DNA of 64,000 nt, taken from assembly GCF_004762045.1 (NCBI RefSeq), contig NZ_SJOM01000007.1:1876916-1940915 (forward strand), in the 5' to 3' direction. The notes below the pieces were generated by a model. The model saw only the letters and a list, made by a program, of their open reading frames with translations. It was not told where the DNA came from and made no database searches. The stretch is from Mycobacterium sp. DL99 (GTDB lineage Bacteria; Actinomycetota; Actinomycetes; Mycobacteriales; Mycobacteriaceae). Below are positions 27,751 to 37,387 of the stretch, piece after piece (the first letter of the stretch is position 1; the number at the start of each line of letters is the position of its first letter). The translations under genes were made by a program, and so were the position numbers.

Positions 27751-28641
27751 ATGAAGTTCGGTGTCAGCACATTCCTCACTGACCGGGGCCTGGCGCCCAC
27801 GAAACTGGCGATAGCCCTTGAGGACCGGGGATTCGACTCACTTTTCGTTGCCGAGCACACTCATCTGCCGGTGGCCGGGCCGGTACCGCCCGAAGGTGAC
27901 CTGCCCCCGCACGATTACTACCGGTCGTTGGACCCCTTCGTGGCACTGGCGGCGGCGGCCGTCGTCACCGAACGACTGCTCCTCGGTACCGGGATCGCAT
28001 TGGTGGTGCAACGTGATCCGATCACGCTCGCCAAGGAAGCGGCGAGTGTGGACCAGCTCTCCGGCGGTCGGTTCCAGCTCGGCGTCGGCGCCGGTTGGTT
28101 GCGTGAGGAGATGCGCAATCACGGCACCGAACCGAGGACCCGACTGGCCTTGATGCGCGAGCGGGTGCTGGCGATGAAGGAGATCTGGACCGCCGAGAAG
28201 GCCGAGTTTCACGGCGAGTTCGTCGATTTCCACCCGATCTACTCATGGCCCAAGCCCATCCAGCGGCCTCATGTACCGGTGCTCGTCGGCGGCAACGGTC
28301 CCACCGTATTGCAACGGGTACTCGAATACGGGGACGAGTGGGCGCCGAATCTGGTTGGCACACCTGAGGGGTTGGTGACCCGGGTGCAGGAACTTCGGCG
28401 GCGGGGTGACGAGCGGGGACGCGACCGGATTCCGGTGACGCTGATCGGTGCCGACCAACGTGGCTACCTGGGGCCCGACCGGCAGAGCACGATCACGCCG
28501 TTGACCCGACGCGAGCTCGAGGTGTTGGCCGAGGGCGGCGTCGACCATTGCGTCTTCTTTCGCGACGCCGCCGCCGCGGAGACCGAGGCGTTGCGCTACC
28601 TCGACGAACTTGCCGAATTGACCAGGCCGTTCCGCGATTGA
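27751..28641 (+). CDS. LLM-class oxidoreductase, probably F420-dependent
   Basis: 296 residues, luciferase-like TIM barrel. KFGVSTFLTDRGLAPTKLA, then LFVAEHTHLP and LGTGIALVVQRDPITLAKEAASVDQLSGGRFQLGVG (F420/FMN-binding strand; key residues Ser-Gly-Gly-Arg) are typical of TIGR03619-type F420 enzymes. The C-terminal KPIQRPHVPVLVGGNG is the second family block. Substrate unknown. The cofactor can be supplied by FbiA/FbiB of this window. Its last 46 bp overlap tail-to-tail with the convergent XRE regulator. First gene of the sahH-tmk insert. Confidence 0.85.
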   Translation: MKFGVSTFLTDRGLAPTKLAIALEDRGFDSLFVAEHTHLPVAGPVPPEGDLPPHDYYRSLDPFVALAAAAVVTERLLLGTGIALVVQRDPITLAKEAASVDQLSGGRFQLGVGAGWLREEMRNHGTEPRTRLALMRERVLAMKEIWTAEKAEFHGEFVDFHPIYSWPKPIQRPHVPVLVGGNGPTVLQRVLEYGDEWAPNLVGTPEGLVTRVQELRRRGDERGRDRIPVTLIGADQRGYLGPDRQSTITPLTRRELEVLAEGGVDHCVFFRDAAAAETEALRYLDELAELTRPFRD

Positions 28642-29441
28642 GCCCGCACCAGGGTGTCGAGCCGTTCGTCGGTACCGGTCCCGGGTCGCGGGTTGTACAG
28701 CACCAGGTGCCAGCCCGGAAGATCGGTGACGGCCAGGGTTGTCTTGTCGAACACCAGCTCGCCAGCCCGAGGATGCAGCACGGCCTTGACCGCCTGTGAA
28801 TGGCGACCCACGTCGTGCCGTCCCCACAGCTCGACGAACTCGGGGCTGACCGCGCCGAGATCATCGACGATCTCGGCGAACCGGACATCGTCCGGATACC
28901 GTGCCGCGTCGGCGCGGAACGCGGACACCACACCCGGCGCGGCCGCTGCCCAGTGGACGTACATGTCGCGGTACCGGCTGTTGGTGAAGAACGTGACGAG
29001 GCAGTTGCGATCGGTGTCGCCGTAGCCGAACACCCGCCGAGTCGCTTCGTTGACCGCGAGCAGATTCCAGTACCGGTCCTGCAGGATCGCCGGTCGCGGC
29101 GACCACGCCTCGAGCAGGTGGAGAAGCTCGGGCGTGACTTCGGTCGCGTGCTCCCCGGCCGGAGGGGGATTCATCCCCGACAGCGAATACAGGTGCGAGC
29201 GTTCGGGTTGCGAGAGCTGCAGGGCCGCGCTGATCGCGTCCAGCACGCTCGATGACACGTTGATGTCGCGGCCCTGCTCCAGCCACGTGTACCAGGAGGT
29301 TCCGACACCGGCCAGCAGGGCGACCTCCTCGCGGCGCAGTCCCGGGGTCCGTCGCCTGCCGCCGACCACCAACCCGACGTCGGCCGGCTTGAGCCGGGCA
29401 CGGCGAGTCCGCAGGAAATCGGTGAGCTGCTCGCGCTTCAT
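28596..29441 (-). CDS. XRE-family regulator with MmyB-like ligand domain
   Basis: 281 residues, ATG at 29441. The N-terminal HTH spans ~30-75: GRRRTPGLRREEVALLAGVG then SWYTWLEQGRDINVSSSVLDAI, characteristic of MmyB-type regulators. The C-terminal PAS-like domain (ATRRVFGYGD; GEHATEVTPELLHLLEAWSP) binds a hydrophobic ligand in characterised relatives. The frame is open upstream to 30086, but that part belongs to the gene remnant described next. Convergent with, and overlapping, the LLM gene, so the two transcripts are antisense at their ends. Confidence 0.85.
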   Translation of the reverse strand: MKREQLTDFLRTRRARLKPADVGLVVGGRRRTPGLRREEVALLAGVGTSWYTWLEQGRDINVSSSVLDAISAALQLSQPERSHLYSLSGMNPPPAGEHATEVTPELLHLLEAWSPRPAILQDRYWNLLAVNEATRRVFGYGDTDRNCLVTFFTNSRYRDMYVHWAAAAPGVVSAFRADAARYPDDVRFAEIVDDLGAVSPEFVELWGRHDVGRHSQAVKAVLHPRAGELVFDKTTLAVTDLPGWHLVLYNPRPGTGTDERLDTLVRAQSRNGLVNSASSSR

Positions 29442-29526
29442 AAGGCGATGGTAGAAGTGCCGCCAGGGCCGGCGCACACGTCGGATTGGTGGTGTCACCC
29501 CCTGGATTGGCGTGACTCCGGCTTGG

Positions 29527-30312
29527 TTACTTCTTGTTGTCGTGCTTGCTCTTGCTGTCGGCGTCCTTCCTGGCCGGGCTGTCCGAGCCCGCCCGTGCCG
29601 AACCGGACGTGCTGGAGCCGTACGCACCGGCGCTGGAACTGCTTGAGCTGGAAGTGGATTCGGTCGACTGGCGGGTGCTGGGTCCATTGAATCCGTTGCG
29701 GACGTTCTTGACCGCGTCCTTGATATCCTTGACCAGCTTGGGCTGCGTGTTGAGCGACGTGCCGGTCCGGACCGTAGGACCTTCGCACCGGTCTGAGACT
29801 TCGGCTTCGTCGCATCGGCATCGCCGACTGATTCCGTTTGTGCCCCGGCCTTTTCGTCGGTTCCGGTGACCTCGCCTGCGGGGCTGGTCTGGTCGGCCGG
29901 ACTCGGCAGTGGCACCGCCACCGTCTTGTTCGAGGTGGTGTGGATCAGTTCGGTGGCCGCGGCGCCCGCGTCGGAAGCTGCGTTGTCGACGGTCGTGGCT
30001 GTGGCTGCCCTGTCGGCAACGGTCTCAGTTTCCGGGGCGATGCCTTGCAGCTTCTTCACGATGTCGTTGACGGCGGCGGTCTTCAAGGCCTTGCAGGGCC
30101 CCGATCGGGCCTACCGCCTCGCCGTTGACCGAGATGCCGATGGCGCCGAGTTTGACGTCCAGACCGAGGCTGTTGAAGATCGATTCGCCGACCGAGGGGA
30201 TCGTGACCTTGTTGCCGTCTTCATCGGTGTACTCGTACGTGCTCCGGTCGGTGGAGCCGGGGGTGAGCAGATCGCCGGGCGATCTCGGGCACCGAGCGAC
30301 GGCACCGGACAA
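29527..30312 (-). pseudogene. Frameshifted remnant of an unrecognised protein gene
   Basis: Three successive reverse-strand frames give one sensible protein. First, from 30312, a stretch with EYTDEDGNKVTIPSVGES and LGAIGISVNGEAVGPIGALQ; then a frame change near 30086 (removing one T restores LQGLKTAAVND); then KTAAVNDIVKKLQGIAPETE through an Ala/Thr-rich region; a second change near 29780-29800; then KLVKDIKDAVKNVRNGF and a Ser-rich, lysine-ended tail with stop at 29527-29529. The N-terminal part is missing. I do not recognise the family; composition suggests a secreted or surface-exposed protein. Sequencing error at both points is possible but less likely, because the 5' end is also absent. 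Confidence 0.55.
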
Positions 30313-30354
30313 GAATGCTAAGCATGGCTATCTTTATGGAAGGAGCTCAGGGCA

Positions 30355-30744
30355 ATGAAGGAAGTGACCATCGCCTTCGACATCGACGGGACGTTGCGTG
30401 ACAACACCATCACCGATGCCTACGTTGCCAATGAGCGCATCCGCACACTGCTGATCACCCTGGCGAGCATGAAGAACACGCGAATCATGCTCTGGTCCGG
30501 CGGTGGTGAGGGATATGCGCGTCGGGCCGCCGACGCGATGGGCATCGTGAAGTACGTCGACGTCTACGCCGACAAGGGCTACGGCGGCTACGACGCCGAG
30601 GGGCGTCCCATCTTCCACACCGACCTGAAACCGGACATCGCCTTCGACGACATCGAGGAGTGCTCGCTCGGCGGCCTGAACCTCATCGTGCAGGAACGAG
30701 GGTTTACACCGGGTTACGTTCCGCCGCAGCAGCGGCCGAATTAG
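30355..30744 (+). CDS. Small HAD-family phosphatase
   Basis: 129 residues, ATG at 30355 preceded by GGAAGGAGC. HAD motif I is FDIDGT (nucleophile Asp9 and acid/base Asp11), motif II LWSGGG, motif IV DIAFDDIEE; there is no cap domain, so it probably acts on a large or protein-bound phosphate, or is a polynucleotide phosphatase-type protein as seen in phages. Upstream is the 11-bp palindrome ATGCTAAGCAT (30315-30325), a candidate operator. Converges with the SseB-like gene, leaving six bases between their stops. Confidence 0.78.
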   Translation: MKEVTIAFDIDGTLRDNTITDAYVANERIRTLLITLASMKNTRIMLWSGGGEGYARRAADAMGIVKYVDVYADKGYGGYDAEGRPIFHTDLKPDIAFDDIEECSLGGLNLIVQERGFTPGYVPPQQRPN

Positions 30745-30750
30745 TCGGCC

Positions 30751-31458
30751 TCAGATGACGTCGCGGCCGAGAATGATCCAGTCGTCGGCATCGTTGACGA
30801 TCTGAACTCCCGGGATTTCCGCTGTGCCCCTTGTCATGTCGACAAGGCTCTCCCAGGTGATGCCGCCGTACGTGATACCCGGGCGGGTGCGGGTTGTGTA
30901 AGCCAAGATCCAACCGCTTCGCCCAGCCGCCGCAGAAGTGTGCATCGTCTGTTGCGCGCCGGGCGACGCATTGCCTCGCAGATGGAGGTAGAGCTCGCGT
31001 CCGCGCAAAACGGCCAGCGCAGATTCAAACCAATCTTCGGGTCTGGCATCAACCGAGCAGGAGATGGCCTTTTCAAGCTCGTCACCCCTCAGATCGGCGA
31101 TGACAGCGGGCATGTGCTCACGCGAAATGGCAACTGTCTCGTTCTTGAGATTGGTGATCACGAGCCAGTCTGCCTGGAGCGATTCATGCGCAATTTCGAG
31201 CAGCGTCGGCCAGTGCGCACCGGCGAAATGTTGCGGTAGCTCAGCGTGCCTCTTCGACGAGTAGACGAGCATGGCAAGACTGCCGTCATCGAGTCTGCGA
31301 AGCGGGGTTGAAAACTTGCGTCGGCCGTCCACTTCGACGGCGGTTGCCGCGTAGTACATCTCCTTCCCGGCCAACGCCCGGAAGAGTTGCGCCCGCGGCA
31401 GAGCGCCACCGTCTTGTGCGGCGATCGTGAACAACTGCGCTGTCTGGTCGCTGGACAT
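30751..31458 (-). CDS. SseB-like domain protein
   Basis: 235 residues, ATG at 31458. The N-terminal half (LFRALAGKEMYYAATAVEVDGRRKFSTPLRRL, key blocks ALAGKEMYYA and STPL) resembles SseB N-terminal domains, and a second related block occurs near residues 130-160 (EDWFESALAVLRGRELYLHL). SseB domains occur as single proteins and as immunity or effector-associated modules in actinobacteria. No signal peptide or membrane segment. Not present at this locus in M. tuberculosis. Function unknown. Confidence 0.6.
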   Translation of the reverse strand: MSSDQTAQLFTIAAQDGGALPRAQLFRALAGKEMYYAATAVEVDGRRKFSTPLRRLDDGSLAMLVYSSKRHAELPQHFAGAHWPTLLEIAHESLQADWLVITNLKNETVAISREHMPAVIADLRGDELEKAISCSVDARPEDWFESALAVLRGRELYLHLRGNASPGAQQTMHTSAAAGRSGWILAYTTRTRPGITYGGITWESLVDMTRGTAEIPGVQIVNDADDWIILGRDVI

Positions 31459-31557
31459 CCTGACCCCCCCATTTTCCGAATTCGACCGGCAGCAGCCTCC
31501 GACTCAGCAGCCTAACCGTGGCAAAACCTGACCCGCCGCACCGATTACGCTGCCACT

Positions 31558-32190
31558 GTGCTCATAGCGATCGAGGGCGTCGACGGCGCGGGTAAACGTA
31601 CGTTGACCAACGGCCTGCGAGCGGCGTTCGAGGCCGATCACCGCTCCGTCGGCAGCCTGGCGTTTCCGCGCTATCACCATTCGGTGCCCGCTGACCTGGC
31701 CGCCGAGGCGCTGCACGGGGCGCACGGGGACCTGGCCGATTCGATCTACGCGATGGCCACCCTGTTCGCGCTCGACCGGGCCGGCGCGCGTGAGGAGATC
31801 GAACACCTGCAGGGCGCCTACGACGTCGTCATCCTGGACCGCTATGTCGCCTCGAACGCCGCTTACAGTGCGGCCCGGCTGCACCAGGGGGCCGACGGTG
31901 AGGCGGTGGCCTGGGTGCGCGAGCTCGAGTTCGACCGCCTCAGACTTCCCAGGCCGGATTGGCAGGTACTGCTCGACGTCCCGACGGAGCTGGCCGCACA
32001 GCGGGCCGAGCACCGGGCCAACACCGAGGCCGACCGCGCCAAGGATGCCTACGAACGCGACGGTGGACTGCAGCAGCGCACCGGCGAGATATACGCCGCC
32101 CTGGCCGCCACCGACTGGTGCGGTCGATGGGCCACCGCGGGCCCGGATGTGGACCCGGCAGCCCTCGCGGGTCGGCTAAGCAGCAGATAA
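31558..32190 (+). CDS. tmk: Thymidylate kinase
   Basis: 210 residues. Phosphorylates dTMP to dTDP. P-loop EGVDGAGKRT (residues ~5-14), DRYVASNAAYSAARL carrying the DR(Y/H) base-binding motif and the mycobacterial Asn/Ala-type substrate pocket, and the LID region near residue 150 (ANTEADRAKDAYERD). GTG start at 31558 matches the M. tuberculosis N-terminus (Rv3247c). Followed by mtrA after 52 bp; an imperfect GATAAA/TTTATC hairpin lies in that gap. Confidence 0.94.
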   Translation: MLIAIEGVDGAGKRTLTNGLRAAFEADHRSVGSLAFPRYHHSVPADLAAEALHGAHGDLADSIYAMATLFALDRAGAREEIEHLQGAYDVVILDRYVASNAAYSAARLHQGADGEAVAWVRELEFDRLRLPRPDWQVLLDVPTELAAQRAEHRANTEADRAKDAYERDGGLQQRTGEIYAALAATDWCGRWATAGPDVDPAALAGRLSSR

Positions 32191-32242
32191 AGCCGAGAAA
32201 CCCGCGTGTGGTACCCCGGTTTTATCGCGATTGGGTGACACC

Positions 32243-32929
32243 ATGGACACCATGAGGCAAAGGATCCTTGTCGTCGACGACGACCCATCGCTGGCCGAGA
32301 TGCTCACCATCGTCTTGCGTGGTGAGGGATTCGACACCGCGGTCATCGGCGATGGCAGTCAGGCGCTCACCGCGGTCCGCGAACTGCGGCCCGATCTGGT
32401 CCTGCTGGACCTGATGTTGCCCGGCATGAACGGGATCGACGTGTGCCGGGTGCTCCGTGCCGACTCCGGCGTGCCGATCGTCATGCTGACCGCCAAGACC
32501 GACACCGTCGACGTGGTGCTGGGCCTGGAATCCGGCGCCGACGACTACGTGATGAAGCCGTTCAAGCCGAAGGAGCTCGTCGCCCGCGTGCGCGCGCGGT
32601 TGCGCCGCAACGAGGACGAGCCCGCCGAGCTGCTGTCGATCAACGATGTCGAGATCGATGTGCCGGCCCACAAGGTGACCCGTCAGGGTGAGCAGATTTC
32701 GCTGACACCTCTGGAGTTCGACCTGCTCGTGGCGCTGGCACGCAAACCGCGCCAGGTGTTTACTCGTGATGTGCTGCTCGAACAGGTGTGGGGATATCGC
32801 CACCCCGCTGACACCCGTTTGGTGAACGTGCATGTCCAGCGGTTGCGGGCCAAGGTCGAGAAAGACCCGGAGAACCCGCAGGTGGTGTTGACCGTTCGAG
32901 GAGTGGGATACAAGGCCGGACCCCCGTGA
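32243..32929 (+). CDS. mtrA: Two-component response regulator MtrA
   Basis: 228 residues, same length as the M. tuberculosis protein. N-terminal receiver domain with VVDDD (acid pocket), phospho-acceptor Asp56 in LLDLMLPG, and MLTAK with the conserved Thr and Lys. C-terminal OmpR/PhoB winged helix with [17 protein letters not shown] and [21 protein letters not shown]. Essential regulator of cell division and wall genes. ATG at 32243 is chosen by family length, although TTG 32231 is in frame. Stop overlaps mtrB by four bases. Confidence 0.97.
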   Translation: MDTMRQRILVVDDDPSLAEMLTIVLRGEGFDTAVIGDGSQALTAVRELRPDLVLLDLMLPGMNGIDVCRVLRADSGVPIVMLTAKTDTVDVVLGLESGADDYVMKPFKPKELVARVRARLRRNEDEPAELLSINDVEIDVPAHKVTRQGEQISLTPLEFDLLVALARKPRQVFTRDVLLEQVWGYRHPADTRLVNVHVQRLRAKVEKDPENPQVVLTVRGVGYKAGPP

Positions 32930-34587
32930 TCTTCAGCTCCAGACGGCGCATCCGTGGTCGCTGGGGAAGCTCCGGCCCACTGTTGCGCGGATTGGGGACG
33001 CTCGGCAGAGCGCTGAGCATGGTGTGGCGTCGATCGCTGCAGCTGCGGGTGGTCACCCTGACATTGGGGCTCTCGCTCGCGGTCATCCTGGTTCTCGGAT
33101 TCGTGCTGACGAGCCAGATCACCGACCGGATTCTCGAGGTCAAGGTCAAGGCCGCCACCGAGGAGGTCGAGCGCGCCCGCATCACGGTCGGCGGCATCGT
33201 CGGCGGTGAGGAGAGCCGCTCGCTCGACAGCAGCCTGCAGCTGGCCCGGAACACCCTGATCGATCGCAAGGCCGATGCCCGCGCGGATATGGCCGGGGCG
33301 TTCGACGCGGTGCTCATGGTTCCCGGCGACGGTCCGCGCGAAGCCGCTGCGGCCGGGCCGGTGCAGCAGGTGCCGAAGGCGCTGCGGGACTTCGTCAAAG
33401 CCGGGCAGGTCAGTTACCAGTACGCCACGGTGCAGACCGATGCGTTCTCCGGACCGGCGTTGATCGTCGGCAGCCCGGCGTCCTCGTCGGTACCCAATCT
33501 TGAGCTGTACCTGATCTTTCCGCTGAACAACGAGGAAAGCACCATCTCGCTGGTGCGCGGCACCATGGCGACCGGTGGTGTGGTGTTGTTGGGTCTGCTG
33601 GCCGCGATCGCCCTGGTGGTGGCGCGGCAGATCGTGCAGCCGGTGCGTTCGGCTTCGCGGATCGCCGAGCGGTTCGCCGAAGGCCACCTCACCGAGCGGA
33701 TGCCGGTGCGGGGTGAGGACGACATGGCCCGGCTGGCGGTGTCGTTCAACGACATGGCCGAGAGCCTGTCGCGCCAGATCCAGCAGCTCGAGGAATTCGG
33801 TAACCTGCAGCGCCGCTTCACCTCTGACGTCAGCCACGAGCTGCGCACCCCGCTGACCACGGTGCGCATGGCGGCCGACCTGATCCACGACCACAGTGAG
33901 GACCTGGACCCGGCGTTGCGCCGGTCCACCGAACTGATGGTCAACGAACTGGATCGCTTCGAGACGCTGCTGGCCGATCTGCTGGAGATCTCCCGCCACG
34001 ATGCCGGTGTGGCCGAGCTGTCGGTGGAGTCGGTCGATCTGCGGTCCACGGTGCAGAGCGCACTGGACAACGTGGGGCACCTGGCGGCCGACGCCGAGGT
34101 CGAACTCGACGTCAACATGCCAGGTGACGAGGTGATCGCCGAGGTGGATCCGCGCCGGGTGGAACGGATCCTGCGCAATCTCATCGCCAACGCCATCGAC
34201 CACGCCGAACGCAAACCGGTGCGAATCCGCATGGCCGCCGACGAGGACACCGTCGCGGTCACCGTTCGCGACTACGGCGTCGGCCTACGTCCCGGCGAGG
34301 AGAAACTGGTGTTCAGCCGCTTCTGGCGATCGGATCCGTCGCGGGTCCGGCGCTCCGGTGGAACCGGGCTCGGCCTCGCCATCAGCATCGAGGACGCGCG
34401 ACTGCACCAGGGCCGGTTGGAGGCCTGGGGTGAACCGGGCAAGGGGGCCTGCTTCCGCCTGACGCTGCCGCTGGTACGTGGCCACAAGGTGACCGCCAGC
34501 CCGCTGCCGCTCAAACCAGCTGCGCCCCAGCAGAAGTCGCGGCAGAGTCCCAACCGGGACCGGGAACATGCTGAGGAGAACGTGTGA
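32926..34587 (+). CDS. mtrB: Sensor histidine kinase MtrB
   Basis: 553 residues. Two transmembrane helices (about 40-62, [21 protein letters not shown], and ~210-235) enclose an extracytoplasmic sensor domain; then HAMP ([17 protein letters not shown]), the dimerisation/phosphotransfer helix with His304 in [13 protein letters not shown], and the ATPase domain ([14 protein letters not shown]-box, [23 protein letters not shown]). Works with MtrA and the lipoprotein LpqB. GTG start overlaps mtrA; its stop overlaps lpqB, so all three genes are coupled. Confidence 0.97.
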   Translation: MIFSSRRRIRGRWGSSGPLLRGLGTLGRALSMVWRRSLQLRVVTLTLGLSLAVILVLGFVLTSQITDRILEVKVKAATEEVERARITVGGIVGGEESRSLDSSLQLARNTLIDRKADARADMAGAFDAVLMVPGDGPREAAAAGPVQQVPKALRDFVKAGQVSYQYATVQTDAFSGPALIVGSPASSSVPNLELYLIFPLNNEESTISLVRGTMATGGVVLLGLLAAIALVVARQIVQPVRSASRIAERFAEGHLTERMPVRGEDDMARLAVSFNDMAESLSRQIQQLEEFGNLQRRFTSDVSHELRTPLTTVRMAADLIHDHSEDLDPALRRSTELMVNELDRFETLLADLLEISRHDAGVAELSVESVDLRSTVQSALDNVGHLAADAEVELDVNMPGDEVIAEVDPRRVERILRNLIANAIDHAERKPVRIRMAADEDTVAVTVRDYGVGLRPGEEKLVFSRFWRSDPSRVRRSGGTGLGLAISIEDARLHQGRLEAWGEPGKGACFRLTLPLVRGHKVTASPLPLKPAAPQQKSRQSPNRDREHAEENV

Positions 34588-36344
34588 AGCGCCTGCTGAC
34601 GGTGGTGATCGTCGGTCTGGTAGTTCTGGTGTCCGGGTGCGCGGGAATTCCGAATTCATCGTCCCCGCAGGCCATCGGCACGGTCGACAGACCGGCGCCA
34701 CCGAATCTGCCCAAACCGGCGCCGGGGATGGACCCCGACGTGCTCCTGCGTGAATTCCTCAAGGCCACTGCCGATCCCGCGAACCGGCATCTGGCAGCCC
34801 GGCAGTTTCTGACCGAGTCGGCCTCCAGCTCATGGGACGACGCCGGCAGCGCGCTGCTGCTCGATCGGGTGGTGTTCGTCGAAACGCGTGGCTCGGACCG
34901 GGTTTCGGTGAATATGCGGGCGGACATCCTCGGATCCCTGTCCGATATGGGAGTGTTCGAGACAGGGGAGGGGGCACTGCCGGACCCTGGTCCGATCGAG
35001 CTCGTCCAGACTCCGGGCGGCTGGCGGATCGACAAGCTGCCCAACGGCGTTTTCCTTGACTGGCAACAGTTTCAGTCGACGTACAAGCGCAACACCCTCT
35101 ACTTCGTCGACCCGACCGGAACCACGGTCGTGCCCGATCCGCGCTACGTCGCGGTCTCCGATCCCGACCAGTTGGCCACCGAGCTCATCTCCAAACTGGT
35201 GGCCGGGCCACGTCCGGAGATGGCCAGGACGGTGCGCAACCTGCTCGAAGCGCCACTGCAGCTGCGCGGTCCGGTGACCCGGGCCGACGGTGGCAAGACC
35301 GGGGTGGGCCGCGGATACGGCGGTGCCCGGATCGACCTACAGAACCTCTCGACCACCGATCCGCACAGTCGTCAACTGCTTGCCGCACAGGTCATCTGGA
35401 CCCTGTCGCGGGCCGGGATCAGCGGGCCTTATGTCATCAACGCGGACGGTGCACCGCTGGACGATCGGTTCACCGACGGATGGGAGACCTCCGACGTCGC
35501 GGCCGCCGACCCGGGGGCGGTGCCCGGTGCCGCCGCCGGCCTGCATGCGCTGGTGGGCGGCTCACTGGTGGCGCTGGACGGGCAGAGCACCAGCCGGGTT
35601 GCCGGGGCGTTCGGCTCGGCGCCAAATCAGATGTCGGCCTCGGTGTCGCGCAACGGTCAGGACGCGGCCTCGGTCGTGGTGCTGCCGGATGCGCCGGAGG
35701 CCACCGCCGCCTCGCTGTGGATGGGGCCGCTGGGCGGGCCCACCGCCATGGCCATCGAAGGCCGCACCCTGACCCGGCCCAGCTGGTCGCTCGACCAGGC
35801 CGTGTGGGTGGTGGTCGACAATGCCAACGTGGTGCGTGCCATCCGTGACGCATCCGGTGTGCCGGCGCGCATTCCGGTCGATGTGGCCGCGGTATCCACC
35901 CGCTATCCGGGTCCGATCACCGAATTGCAGCTCTCTCGCGACGGCACCCGCGCGGCGATGGTGATAGGTGGACAGGTGATCCTGGCCGGGATCGAGCGAA
36001 CGCCCGAGGGACAGTTCCTGCTCACCTATCCGCGGCGCCTCGGCTTCGGTCTGGGCAACAGCGTGGTGTCGCTGTCCTGGCGTACCGGCGACGACATCGT
36101 GGTAAGCCGGACCGACCCGACCCACCCCGTCTCGTATGTGAACCTCGACGGGGTGAACTCGGACGGGCCCAGCAGCAACCTGGTGGCCCCGGTGTCCACG
36201 GTGGCCGCCAATCCGTCGACCGTGTACGTCGCCGACCAACGCGGCGTGATGCAGCTTTCCGCGTCGGCCAGTGAGGGCAACCCCGGCTGGGTCGAGGTGC
36301 GCCCGCTGATGGTTCCCGGCTCGCTGCCGGTGCTGCCCGGCTGA
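34584..36344 (+). CDS. lpqB: Lipoprotein LpqB, MtrAB accessory protein
   Basis: 586 residues. Signal peptide ending in the lipobox LVSGC with lipidated Cys19. Then a GerMN-like domain (~50-190) and a beta-propeller (~250-586) typical of LpqB; the tail ends [10 protein letters not shown]. LpqB interacts with the extracytoplasmic part of MtrB and tunes MtrA phosphorylation. GTG start at 34584 overlaps mtrB by four bases. Orthologue of Rv3244c; a ComF-like gene follows after ~118 bp. Confidence 0.95.
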   Translation: MKRLLTVVIVGLVVLVSGCAGIPNSSSPQAIGTVDRPAPPNLPKPAPGMDPDVLLREFLKATADPANRHLAARQFLTESASSSWDDAGSALLLDRVVFVETRGSDRVSVNMRADILGSLSDMGVFETGEGALPDPGPIELVQTPGGWRIDKLPNGVFLDWQQFQSTYKRNTLYFVDPTGTTVVPDPRYVAVSDPDQLATELISKLVAGPRPEMARTVRNLLEAPLQLRGPVTRADGGKTGVGRGYGGARIDLQNLSTTDPHSRQLLAAQVIWTLSRAGISGPYVINADGAPLDDRFTDGWETSDVAAADPGAVPGAAAGLHALVGGSLVALDGQSTSRVAGAFGSAPNQMSASVSRNGQDAASVVVLPDAPEATAASLWMGPLGGPTAMAIEGRTLTRPSWSLDQAVWVVVDNANVVRAIRDASGVPARIPVDVAAVSTRYPGPITELQLSRDGTRAAMVIGGQVILAGIERTPEGQFLLTYPRRLGFGLGNSVVSLSWRTGDDIVVSRTDPTHPVSYVNLDGVNSDGPSSNLVAPVSTVAANPSTVYVADQRGVMQLSASASEGNPGWVEVRPLMVPGSLPVLPG

Positions 36345-36462
36345 GCCGCTGCCGCGCCGGTTTCTGCACCCGGGCTGTGCACCCGCCCGGATCCATGACC
36401 CAGGTGTGGAAAGCGGCGAAGTGGAAACCGGCGATGTCGGTGCCGGCGCGCAGACTGCCGGC

Positions 36463-37092
36463 ATGCTCGACCTCATCCTGCCGCTGGAGTGTGGCGGCTG
36501 CGGGGCGCCGTCGACCCGGTGGTGTGCGTCGTGTGCCGCACAACTCGGCGTCGCTGACGACGAGCCGCACCTGGTGACTCCGCGGACCGATCCGGGAGTC
36601 CCGGTCTTCGCGCTGGGACGCCACGCCGGTGTCCGCAGGCGCGCCATCGTGGCGGTCAAGGAGCACGGCCGTACCGACCTGATCACCCCGCTGGCCGGCA
36701 CGCTGAGTACCGGCCTTCAGCACCTGCTGACCTGGGGCATCGTCGGCACTCCGGTGACCGTCGTACCCGCGCCCACCCGGCGTGCGGCAGCGCGTCGCCG
36801 CGGAGGTGATCCGGTCGGCCGGATCGCGACGTCGGCGGCGTCCGGTCTGCCAGGTGTGCGCGTCGTACCGGCGCTGCGCCTGCGGCCGTGGGTGCGTGAT
36901 TCGGTGGGCCTGTCGAGCGCCGCACGTCAGCGCAACATCGCCGGCCGGGTGCGTCTGATCCGACCGGTTGCAGGTGAGTTGGTGTTGGTCGACGACATCG
37001 TCACCACCGGGGCGACGGCCGCCGAATCGGTGCGGATGCTCACGCGCGCCGGGGCTCAGGTGTCCGCTGTGCTGGCGATTTCGCATGCCTGA
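36463..37092 (+). CDS. ComF-like phosphoribosyltransferase (Rv3242c-like)
   Basis: 209 residues. N-terminal zinc-knuckle-like segment MLDLILPLECGGCGAP...RWCASCAAQ with paired cysteines, then a type I phosphoribosyltransferase fold with the PRPP loop VLVDDIVTTGATAAES (hydrophobic-DD-xxxTGAT). ComF-type proteins in actinobacteria are of uncertain role; competence is not implied. ATG at 36463 gives the family N-terminus; an in-frame ATG at 36406 adds 19 residues. Downstream of lpqB on the same strand. Confidence 0.87.
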   Translation: MLDLILPLECGGCGAPSTRWCASCAAQLGVADDEPHLVTPRTDPGVPVFALGRHAGVRRRAIVAVKEHGRTDLITPLAGTLSTGLQHLLTWGIVGTPVTVVPAPTRRAAARRRGGDPVGRIATSAASGLPGVRVVPALRLRPWVRDSVGLSSAARQRNIAGRVRLIRPVAGELVLVDDIVTTGATAAESVRMLTRAGAQVSAVLAISHA

Positions 37093-37387
37093 CGCACGCG
37101 TCATTTCGCTGCGATCAAACCCACATGAAGAACTGAAAACACGTATTTGAAATTGGTGGCACGAGTGGGTGAACACGGACTACCGTCGGCAGCAACCACC
37201 CGTGAATGACTCACGGCGGCGCTCCCGTAACGCAGCGCCACTTCACCGCTGAACGGTAGGAGGTGAGTACCCGACACCTTTCGCCGATGGGTGGAGCAAA
37301 TTTTCCGGCCCGTCGGCACGATCACGATTCGTTGAGAAGTAGGGCACGCGTGAGCGTGTGACAACTGAGAGAAACGAGTTGCCGAGT

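Noticed and set aside
32683..34203. Long reverse open frame opposite mtrA-mtrB
   Set aside because: Antisense of a certain operon, basic His/Gln/Arg-rich sequence and no start context.
37093..37387. Alternative-sigma promoter (GTATTT ... GGGT) upstream of hpf
   Set aside because: Spacing and -10 sequence only loosely resemble SigF-type promoters; too weak to report as a feature.
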